64,000 bases of DNA from Bolinopsis microptera (lineage: Eukaryota > Ctenophora > Tentaculata > Lobata > Bolinopsidae): contig NC_087083.1 of NCBI RefSeq assembly GCF_026151205.1, positions 13,886,944-13,950,943 on the forward strand. Reading direction: 5' to 3'. A program made the position numbers and the translations under genes. The notes beneath the pieces are model-generated. The model searched no databases, had not been told where the DNA came from, and saw nothing but the letters and a program-made list of their open reading frames with translations. Of the stretch, positions 48,413 to 58,600 are shown one piece after another (within the stretch, counting starts at the first letter, position 1; each line of letters starts with the position of its first letter).

Positions 48413-49765
48413 AGGCTCTACTTAATAATATTAGATTGAGCAAAATGACAATTTTTGATTAATTGAGGTTCTACATATTCTATCACTATGTGATTCAAAA
48501 AATAATGCAACGTCATTAGTTTTCCTATTACTATAATTAAGAAGTTGTTTAAAAGTATAGGACTTGGGTTTTCGACACAAGTCCTATACCGCGGATTTAG
48601 TGTCATCACCAGATAGAAAATATTGTCATAATTTGATAAAAACAGTAATAATAATAACTTGATACAAAACGTTTGAAACACCTTGGCCCCATGTACGTGA
48701 TGCGGCAACTTCCTTTTAGGATTTGCGTTTTCTCCCCGGCCCCGGTACGTGAATTTGTTTTCAAAATCCCGGCCCCGGCTATTTAACACATATTTGCTGG
48801 GATTTTCCCAGAATATTTTGTATAATTCACTGGTTATTTTCAGCTTAAAAACTCGAAAAGTTTGCTAATAAATTCATAGAATTTAAGTACAAATCTTAGA
48901 AGTTTGTGATAAACAAAATGAATGTATCAATAATTCATGCATGTAACATGATTTGAGATTATCAATAGATTTAACATCAACCGCGAGTACTAAAATTATC
49001 GAAATTGAGTGAACAAATTCTGGCCCTGGCCCCGGCCCCGGCTAAATTCACCTAAATATCCCGAGGCCCCGTCGAACTTCCGAAATCCCGGTTAATCCCG
49101 GCCCGAGCATATCGTTTTTGAATATTCCCCGGTCCCGGTGAAATGTCGTCCCCGGTCGATCCCTGCAATGAACACGATCAACATACCCCGGTACTCTCCT
49201 CCCATTGATTTAAAATACTCTCATCAGCACAATTGTTATTAATTGTGATGCGATTAAATCATCATTTCTACTTTCAGACTAAGTTTAACTGGTGACTTAT
49301 CTCCTATTTGATGAATACAACAATATCCGTGTACCAATGGGATCGGAGTAACAAACTCGCTAACGGGTTAAATATCAGTTACTATAATATTATTTTAATT
49401 ACACTTTTAATTGTGCCCTATTTTCTATAATTTCGTTACCGGTGCGGTTATCGGTTTGGTGAGAATTCTGTTATGTTCCTATAATTTCATTAACATAATA
49501 CGAGGGTCATCGATCTCCCGCACAAGCCATTCAACAATGAGCTATTTTGTGTTAATCGTCGATTATCCATCGGGAAACAATGCTTGTCCAAAATCTCACC
49601 TTCAAGCTTTGAAATCTTGTACACTATTTCTTAACTCTATATCAAAGGTCCCCCTCCAAGTCTCACAAGCTATTGACTTATTCAGTGGTAGGTTGCCTGG
49701 TCTCTCTCAAGTCATCAGGTTATTCGGCTATAACTCTTCTGCGGAAAGAGATTACCCAGACCTGG
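48413..49765. repeat. Macrosatellite module b copy 3 and module a copy 4
   Basis: Module b (48413-49310) lacks about 200 bp around 'ggacattgcgtgaacgg' present in the other copies. Module a (49311-49758) is followed by 'gacctggcc' with no 9-bp array at all, which marks the end of the block. Confidence 0.85.
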
Positions 49766-49859
49766 CCAACGCTCATCATGTGACTCACGTGACACACTTG
49801 AATCACGCAGCACACATGAGATTTATAATATGATCGGGTAGAGACCGTGCTCTCATTTT

Positions 49860-50345
49860 AGGCTAGCACAATTTTATTTGCTGCTTCAAGAGCTTATTGT
49901 ACAGTGTATAAGTAAGGGAGTCAGCGCTAGCTATGCGATTATGCGAACCTGATAGTTTGCGGTAGTTAGCGCTAGTTTGAAGAGCCTGCGATATTCGATA
50001 GCTATCGCTAACTAACGCTAGCTATAGCGCTAATTATCGTAACGTGATGGTTATCGCTATCTAGCGGTAGCTAGCGCAAAATATCGAACTACAATTTTGC
50101 GATATTACTCGTCAGCTTACAGCTAGTATAGCGCAGGCGTCAGTTTCTGCGATATTACTCGTTAATACAATTATACTTATACTCTTATAGAGTTATAGTA
50201 TTACTATTAGTACTGACGCTAACCAGCACTGTCACTAGATGACAATTAATATAATCGCAACATTTTATTTCGATATAGAAATAAAATCTAGCGATAATTG
50301 TTATATTCCGTCAACTAGCGCTAGATATAAGCGATAGCTATCATA
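49860..50345. repeat. AGCGCTA/GCTATCG quasi-palindromic region
   Basis: Dense self-complementary words (GCGCTAGCTA, CGATAGCTATCG, CTAACTAACGCTAGC, TAGCGCTA) on both strands, probably able to form cruciforms or hairpins. It has no regular period and no gene. Confidence 0.6.
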
Positions 50346-50765
50346 TTTACTTACTTTACTTTACTTTACGTTCTTAAGCTGCAAGGCAGCAGGGTCATCT
50401 ATGAAAACCACCCTTTTCTTTTACTTCGGACATCCATGGCCGGCACCAACACTTACAGGAACCCGAAGGGTCGATAACTAAGGCCAGCGACGGTTAAGGT
50501 ATTATACCACACTTTCTTCGCCCGTGGCTCCGCTGTATAGATCATGTACAGCTCCTCATTTAACCCTCAGATCACACACGATTTCTCGAGCATTCGGCTG
50601 AGTAGACCGGGAGGCTGCATAGGTCCATCGGAACCCTTAGCAGAACAGCAATGCCGCTCACCCCATGGCTAGTGGCACAGGCGGGGATCGAACCCGCAAC
50701 CTCGTGATTGAGCAGCATATCACGAGTAAGGCAGGTCGACTAACGAACTGCGCCACTTAGCCACT
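50346..50765 (-). mobile_element. tRNA-derived SINE
   Basis: On the minus strand the 5' end holds a tRNA-like head: A box TGGCGCAGTTCGTTAG (about 50737-50752) and B box GGGTTCGATCCCC (50683-50695), which are RNA polymerase III promoter elements. A body of about 300 bp follows and the element ends in GTAAA repeats (TTTAC on the plus strand, 50346-50370). The same tail ends the RNase H LINE fragment at 22390, the likely source of its retrotransposition enzymes. Not a functional tRNA: no cloverleaf continues past the head. Confidence 0.85.
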
Positions 50766-50769
50766 TATA

Positions 50770-51540
50770 TAGTCTATTCTGCCGTTTTCTGACAAAAGTA
50801 CTTATATTTTATTAAATACACCAAGATTCATTTTGTGCAAATTGAATTTAAATATTTCAGTTCTGTAATTGCTCTGGGCTAGATGCTGTCAAATTTAAAC
50901 TGCGCCTACTATGTTTTTAAGGTGCTTTGTCGACTTTTGAGACTTATGGCAAGGTTTTGACATCACCTTAACTTCTCGGAAAGTGCCTCAAAATTTAATC
51001 ACAACTTATAGTTTGAATTTCTTAGAAAAGTGCTTTTATTATATAGTACAGCCACATCGGCAGAAACTGCATCTTTTGATGAAAATTACCCGTTCAGACC
51101 ATTGGTCATCGAAAATATGACAACAAATTAGTCTAAAACTATTGTGATGAAACACCATGATGGTTGTAATATTGGGACACGCTGAAACAAAAAATTTGAA
51201 ATTGAAAATGTCGTTTTCTTAGAAAAGTGCTTAAGAGCACCAACATTAGAAGTGCCAGTGGGATCAATTTTATCTGCGAACATTCTGACCTAAAATTTTA
51301 CGACAAATTGATTGGTGATGGTTTAAGAACACGAAAACACTCCCTTCTCCCGGGGGATTATAAAATAGTGGCAACGAGCGAGAATTAAACTCTGCAATTC
51401 CTAAATGCTCTTAAAATTTCGAATCGGAATTATACCAGCATTTCGACGCTTGTTTTGACGAGGAGACATTGGTGATTGTACGGGATAATAATAAATAAGT
51501 TACTTTTCTTAAGATCAATTAAATTAATATGAGGCTTTGG
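50770..51540. other. AT-rich stretch, weak internal duplication
   Basis: The phrase 'tcttagaaaagtgctt' occurs at about 51018 and 51217, and 'aattgaattt/ttgaaattgaaa' motifs around them hint at a roughly 200-bp diverged duplication. No gene recognised. Confidence 0.4.
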
Positions 51541-51543
51541 TCC

Positions 51544-52014
51544 TCATATATATAGTTCATGGTGTTTGCGTATTATTGATGAAACTTGATATCGTGACGC
51601 GCAAGGCAAAGAAAAACAAGCGTATAAAAATGTGACATAATTGTAAATAATCCTGTACATAAATAATTGATAAATGGTAAATGAAAATAAATAATCAAAA
51701 TCTCTACAAAGTTTTTGAACTATATCTTGCTTTTTAGTGCTTGCTATAGTTATACCTCGTTGTTGATTTTGTTGGAAAGCTATGATTGACCCTAATCGGA
51801 TCGATCTCTTTTCTTTCTGCCGCATAAATGGAGCAGAACGGAAGGAAACCCCGTTTCCTTCCGGTCTGTAAGGAAAAGCTCGTTGTAAACCTCGTTGTAC
51901 TCTGATTTCCATACCATTTGGACCGAGCCACGCTGAAACCTGATAATCTTCACCTTCTCGAGCAGTGGTCTTTCTGTTTTGCATCGGTTGCTTGTCCCAT
52001 ATGACCTTGGCCAA
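51544..52014 (-). CDS. Unrecognised 156-codon frame
   Basis: Opens with MAKVIWDKQPMQNRK, has a charged middle (VSAWLGPNGMEIRVQRGLQR) and a hydrophobic, phenylalanine- and tyrosine-rich end. The first 110 residues look like real protein; the remainder lies in AT-rich DNA and may be read-through past an unseen splice site. I do not recognise the family. It could be a small gene, one exon, or part of a mobile element. Confidence 0.35.
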   Translation of the reverse strand: MAKVIWDKQPMQNRKTTAREGEDYQVSAWLGPNGMEIRVQRGLQRAFPYRPEGNGVSFRSAPFMRQKEKRSIRLGSIIAFQQNQQRGITIASTKKQDIVQKLCRDFDYLFSFTIYQLFMYRIIYNYVTFLYACFSLPCASRYQVSSIIRKHHELYI

Positions 52015-52184
52015 GAATTAAAGTACGAACAGGCCAAAGGAACAGCCTAGCAGTACAAGCTGCTCTCGTTTTAAAGCAGCCCACTTTTATATTTACTGTT
52101 TTCTGCTTTGACCGTAATTTAGCTTATGATAAGAGAAATTGGTAGAAACTACAGTGAAGCTTGACTTGGGCATTGTTTTTAACT

Positions 52185-52452
52185 GGATGATGATCAATCA
52201 CTCTACACTCTACTATCACGTGACTCACTTAAAAACGTTTTCTAGATGGCCCCGAGGGACTATTTAAAACTCCAACCATAACCCTAACCCAATCCCTAAC
52301 TGAAGGATATGATAAAAACTTAACCCTAACATGAAATTATACCAACTTCCTTATATGGTGGTCACGCGTCGATAACTCGCCAGGGGAGCATTTTAACCCT
52401 ATGTTTAGGAAAAATGTTCGAGTGTAGTCTGTAGATTGATTTAGCACGCTCG
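52185..52452. mobile_element. 9-bp-TSD short element, copy C
   Basis: Same ends as copies A and B (GGATGATGATCAATCACT and GATTTAGCACGCTCG), with a perfect 9-bp duplication TTTTTAACT (52176-52184 and 52453-52461). The interior is shortened to 268 bp. It lies about 140 bp upstream of the start codon of the surface-protein gene. Confidence 0.88.
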
Positions 52453-52461
52453 TTTTTAACT

Positions 52462-52593
52462 AGGTATCCCTTGTTTAGAACTTTTATTAAATAATAATCA
52501 TTATAAATATAATTGCTTTAAACCCCCTTAACTGTGTCCCTCGTGCGTCCCTCTAATCTGTCTCAGTTAATCCCCAATCTTCTAAAATTAGGA
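52462..52593 (+). promoter_or_regulatory. Leader and probable core promoter of the surface-protein gene
   Basis: Only this AT-rich stretch separates element C from the start codon. No confident TATA box or initiator can be assigned. The transposon copy is therefore part of, or next to, the promoter. Confidence 0.3.
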
Positions 52594-52654
52594 ATGTTGA
52601 AATTGTTTTCGTTTCTCTTCCTAGTTGGGACTGCAAGTGCTGATACGAACGACG
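52594..52654 (+). CDS. Surface protein exon 1: signal peptide
   Basis: ATG starts MLKLFSFLFLVGTASADTND, a classical signal peptide: one lysine, a hydrophobic core and a small-residue cleavage site around TASA. The donor is GACG followed by GTAAGA, leaving one codon base. Confidence 0.85.
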
Positions 52655-55600
52655 GTAAGAATTTAAAATTATCGTTTTTGTATCCATCGCACATATAATT
52701 ATATCATGTAGCTATTGTCTGACTCCTCCTATCAGTAACCCTATAATCTATATAATAATTCGATAAGTCTCTAACAGTAGTAAACTTATTGTATAAATTT
52801 CATAGAATTTCAAGCAATCTCCTAATATTCTAAGATAACTTTGGCCTATAAAGGCCTTATGAGATTCTTTATTTTTATCCTCCTCCTATTGGTACTGACG
52901 GAGAAGAAGTTTATAAATTAGATTCTAATGCATATCTCGACGAAAAATAATTCAAATATGTTATCGTTTACGACATAAGATTGATAAAATCTTACGTGTG
53001 AGCTGTGATATATTGACTATCTGCAAATAAAGGCTGACAGACGACTAAGCATGCCTATAATTCGAGCAGTAATAGTATGGTCCACCATTTTTGAGTGCCG
53101 TGGGCCCGTGGTAAATCATAGAACGTTCCTAATATTTCAAAATCTCTTTGTCACTATGTTCACGGAATTCTCATTACGGTAGTTTCGAAAAACAGTAATT
53201 TTTTTCTATTCTTCTCGTCAATGATAACAAAATTTTTAGGCTTCCTTAATATTGGACCATTTACTGCAAATATAAGTAAAACAACGATAGATAAGTAACA
53301 TTAAATAAGCATGAAAATCCATGTACCATCTGCTTGAGTCCGCTCATCTCCATTAATCTCCAGTCAATTGCTATTCCTGGTCACCAATATAATATAATAC
53401 AATTTTTTAAGTTGAATAGGCGTTGTATCAAGAAAACTAAGTTGTCTCGTTCTCAGCACTGGCTTATATGGTCAACCCGGCTTCATAATAAATGGAACTC
53501 ATAAAGAATACTGTTTTACAGGAACTTGGAAACCAGTGATCACACGTGGAGTAAAAATACCTCACAACCTGACAAGGACTCCGCTAGAGATACGGACAAA
53601 TAGTACTGATGGGAGTGAGGAGTTGGTGTATGTGTGGTTCTACACCACAGAGGGAGTAGTAGGGATTTTCTTACTCAAGTTCACCTCTCCCCCAAGGTAC
53701 ACAATTACGTACTGCATGAACGACTACTCTCCTCTTGCCTCCACCCTTCCTAGTGACGTGAATAAAACATGGAAGATCACTAAGTTCTCTGGACCAAGAA
53801 TAACGGTGCACTGTAACGAGGTAAAAGTAGTGGATATTACCATGTCAGATCAGACGTGTAGTGGCAGTCGCTGGAGCGAGAAGTGGAGTAAAAAAGTGGA
53901 GCAGATTGAATTCAATTCCTTGGACACAGCTTCTGACTACTACATACCCGCACCAGGTAAATATAAAGATACACTATATAACACTTGTAACTACGTAACA
54001 AGTAAATACGAGTAAAAAAGAAAGGAGGCTATGCAATTTGTTCAAGGAAAGCCAATGAAAGGAAACAAATCATGGATATGGGTTAATGAAGATGAGTGAG
54101 AGACGGTAAATGATGACTAGGACTTCTTTTTAGGAGGATTTCGAAGTTGAAAGGATTCTGTGAGGTACTTTCCAAATTCTGTTGCATGGAATGAGTTCAT
54201 GATGGCCCCATTTCCTTTGAGCATTATGAGGCTTTTAAAGTTGTCTAAGAGGTTGGACTGGAGGGAGTTGTAGCTGGGGCATTCATTTATGACGTGGTCC
54301 TCGGTTTCAAGGATTGGTGTTTCAAAGAATGGTAGTTCTTCGAAGAACCGCATGACGTCGGTGTCTGAGGAGCAGCAAAAGCGACATGTTTTCAGTGCTG
54401 TGTTGTATAAGCGATCTCTATAAGTGTAGCGACCTTTCTCTATACTCAGATCGTGACTGCTAGATCGACGTTTAGCAATGTTAGCTCTTATAACCCTGCA
54501 TGGGAGCTGTAAGTACGGTTCTTCACCAAACTCAGCTTTGACCGCAGTGTAGAATGACATTTTAGGCTGGTAATTGTGAAGATCCTTTTTCCAGTGGTTA
54601 ACAAAGGATTCGTGTATGTGTTCACGAGCCGCAAGGGTGTGGGGTAGGTGTGGCTTAGCGACGTTGCTCGTCTTGATGATAGATTGATAGTGTGTTGTGT
54701 TTATTTGACATGTTCCAAGCCGGCTAAGTTCGTTGGATTAACGAAGTTTTAAGGTTGGAATTCAAACTGTCCAATGTTGGGTTTGAAACGTTGTTTACAA
54801 GTTGATGAAACATTGCATCAGCAATGTTGGAAATGAGTTATAACTGTTAAAGGTTGATGTAACGTTTTTGGTACTATGTTGTATGCATGTTATCAAAAAT
54901 ACTATACGACAACGTTGTAATGAAAACGTAACAGTAACGTAAGTATACTGAAGTTGTATCTCTGTTACAGCCATCACGTTGTCAGTCTTCCCAACGTTTC
55001 TAAATAAACTTGAAACTAACGCCAATGTTGATGCTGCATTTTTGTTCCCTGTCAAATATAGAACAGACAACAGCTATTGATCGCATTAAAACTTTAAAAA
55101 CACTTGGTGAAAGTATGAAATTTCTATAAATCACACAAATGAAAATGTTGCAACAAAGTTAACACATACCACACCTTTATTTTAGGTTATATTTACAAAG
55201 TGCTTCACAGACAAATTATGAGAGAAAATATTTTAAAGTGTTCCACTATAAGCAGCGACAGCTAATCAAGACAAAGATTCAGAGTCAGCTTTTAAGATTA
55301 ACTTCAAATCTAAAACATAAAATAAAAGTAAGTGAGTAGAGCTTCTTTCAAACATTTTCTCTTTCATCTACACTTACAGACCAATCCACTTAGTATTACA
55401 TTAGACTTAAAGTAACACCAAACAGCGATCTTGATTAGGTGCGGCCAGTTATAAGTCATCATAAAAGTCGCAGTTTCAGTTCTCTTTAGTGTCTGATTAC
55501 AGTTTCAGTTTCGGCCCCATTTCTGAAAATACATTGGGAATGAAGTGGAGAAATAAAAAACGACAGCCCGAACCCCATAGTGCCGAGTTTAAATGTGCAG

Positions 55601-58600
55601 CTTTTTGTAAAATTTAGTCGACTAGTTAAAGAAATGCATTCTTTGTTTTTTGTAACTGAAACTCTTAAATATGTGGCGCTAAAAAGGGTTTGGTGGTAAT
55701 TGGAAATTCGGAAGTATAACTATAAATAACTTACATAGTTGCGAAAGACTTCCTTGTCAAATGTCAATCATCTTGTATCTGCCTCAGAACGATTCGGTAT
55801 GGAATCACTGCTCGGGTCAACTTTAACCTCTCCCATTGCAGAAGTAGAATTTGTAACTGTTTTGGGCATCTTTAAAAAGTTGTTTTCCAAAATGTTGACG
55901 GATGAAGGATCCGTAAATTATTATTTGTTACAAATATTCTGAAATTCTGAATTCGCGTTCCGAAACTTAAAATAAAAGCGAACCATCCCCAAAAGGGTAC
56001 TTCGAATCTTAAGCTGCTTGCCAGCGGCTCAAACTTGCAACTAATACTTGACTAAACTCGACTATACTTGCAGAAGATTGTATTGCGGGCAAGTTTCTGG
56101 ATCAGACAAATGGCTGTACAGACTGTCCGGCAGATGAATGGAGTGCAGCAGCAAACACAGCTGCTACCTGCACTACCTGTCCAACTGGAAAAGGGTTAGA
56201 CACTGGAGCAGGAACACAAGAAAGTGACTGCACATGGAGTAAGTTGTTGTTTTCTAAAAATTGGAGGGACCGAAGGGGTTCATCCTGAAATTTATGTTAA
56301 TCTTAGAAATGCAATTATAATGTATGGGAATAAACATAGACTGAAATACTGACGGCAGCAAGCAAAGTTTAGTAATTATACAATTGATATTACTATACGT
56401 TTATGAGGTCCCATGATCACAGATGCTCGAAAGGAATTCCTGTGAATAAAATACAACTATTGTATGTGAACACCCGCACACAATTTGACACTTATCCAAT
56501 ATTCAAATAAAAGCGAACCATCCCCAAAAGGGTACTTCAAATCTTAAGCTGCTTGCCAGCGGCTCAAACTTGCAAATAATACTTGACTAAACTCGACTAT
56601 ACTTGCAGAAGATTGTATTGCGGGAAAGTTTCTAGATCAGACAAATGGCTGTACAGACTGTCCGGCAGATGAATGGAGTGCAGCAGCAAACACAGCTGCT
56701 ACCTGCACTACCTGTCCAACTGGAAAAGGGGTAGACACTGGAGCAGGAACACAAGAAAGTGACTGCACATGGAGTAAGTTGTTGTTTCCTAAAAATTGGA
56801 GGGACCGAAGGGGTTATCCTGAAATTTATGTTAATCTTAGAAATGCAATAATGTATGGGAATAAACATAGACTGAAATACTGACGTCAGCAAGCAAAGTT
56901 TAGTATTTGTACAATAATTGGTATTACTATACGTTTATGAGGTCCAATCACAGATGCACGAAAGGAATTCCTGTGAATGAAATGCAACTATTGTTTGTGA
57001 ACACCCGCACACAATTTGACATTTATCCAATATTCAAATAAAAGCGAACCATCCCCAAAAGGGTACTTCGAATCTTAAGCTGCTTGCCAGCGGCTCAAAC
57101 TTGCAACTAATACTTGACTAAACTCGACTATACTTGCAGAAGATTGTATTGCGGGCAAGTTTCTGGATCAGACAAATGGCTGTACAGACTGTCCGGCAGA
57201 TGAATGGAGTGCAGCAGCAAACACAGCTGCTACCTGCACTACCTGTCCAACTGGAAAAGGGGTAGACACTGGAGCAGGAACACAAGAAAGTGACTGCACA
57301 TGGAGTAAGTTGTTGTTTCCTAAAAATTGGAGGGACCGAAGGGGTTCATCCTGAAATTTATGTTAATCTTAGAAATGCAATAATGTATGGGAATAAACAT
57401 AGATTGAAATACTGACGTCAGCAAGCAAAGTTTAGTAATTGTACAATTGGTATTACTATACGTTTATGAGGTCCCATCACAGATGCTCGAAAGGAATTCC
57501 TGTGAATGAAATGCAACTTTTGTTTGTGAACACCCGCACACAATTTTACATTTATCTAATATTCAAATAAAAGCGAACCATCCCCAAAAGGGTACTTCAA
57601 ATCTTAAGCTGCTTGCCAGCGGCTCAAACTTGCAACTAATACTTGACTAAACTCGACTATACTTGCAGAAGATTGTATTGCGGGAAAGTTTCTAGATCAG
57701 ACAAATGGCTGTACAGACTGTCCGGCAGATGAATGGAGTGCAGCAGCAAACACAGCTGCTACCTGCACTACCTGTCCAACTGGAAAAGGGGTAGACACTG
57801 GAGCAGGAACACAAGAAAGTGACTGCACATGGAGTAAGTTGTTGTTTTCTAAAAATTGGAGGGACCGAAGGGGTTCATCCTGAAATTTATGTTAATCTTA
57901 GAAATGCAATAATGTATGGGAATAAACATAGACTGAAATACTGACGTCAACAAGCAAAGTTTAGTATTTGTACAATAATTGGTATTACTATACGTTTATG
58001 AGGTCCAATCACAGATGCACGAAAGGAATTCCTTTGAATGAAATGCAACTATTGTTTGTGAACACCCGCATACAATTTGACACTTATCCAATATTCAAAT
58101 AAAAGCGAACCATCCCCAAAAGGGTGCTTCAAATCTTAAGCTGCTTGCCAGCGGCTCAAACTTGCAACTAATACTTGACTAAACTCGACTATACTTGCAG
58201 AAGATTGTATTGCGGGCAAGTTTCTGGATCAGACAAATGGCTGTACAGACTGTCCGGCAGATGAATGGAGTACAGCAGCAAACACAGCTGCTACCTGCAC
58301 TACCTGTCCAACTGGAAAAGGGGTAGACACAGGAAAAGGAACACAAGAAAGTGACTGCACATGGAGTAAGTTGTTGTTTCCTACAAATTGGAGGGACCGA
58401 AGTGGTTCATCCTGAAATTTATGTTAATCATAGAAATGCAATAATGTATGCGAATAAATATAGACTGAAATACTGACGTCAACAAGCAAAACGTTCTTAA
58501 AACGTTGGTTAAATAAGGTTCCCTTTTTTTACGTTTCGAAACTTTTATGCCTTTACGTTAAATTGAGGTTATTACTTATTTTATATATATAGTCTATATA

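Larger units (their letters stand above)
55972..58490 (+). repeat. Five tandem exon-plus-intron units of about 530 bp
   Basis: Each unit begins 'aataaaagcgaaccatcccc', carries a 165-bp exon and ends in an intron of about 365 bp. Exon starts are 535, 531, 529 and 532 bp apart. Introns are as similar as exons, so the array spread recently or is kept uniform by gene conversion. The fifth unit is cut short in its intron by the AACGTT element. Confidence 0.97.

Noticed and set aside
50683-50765. A functional tRNA gene
   Set aside because: Only the A and B boxes are tRNA-like; the sequence continues into a SINE body with a GTAAA tail.
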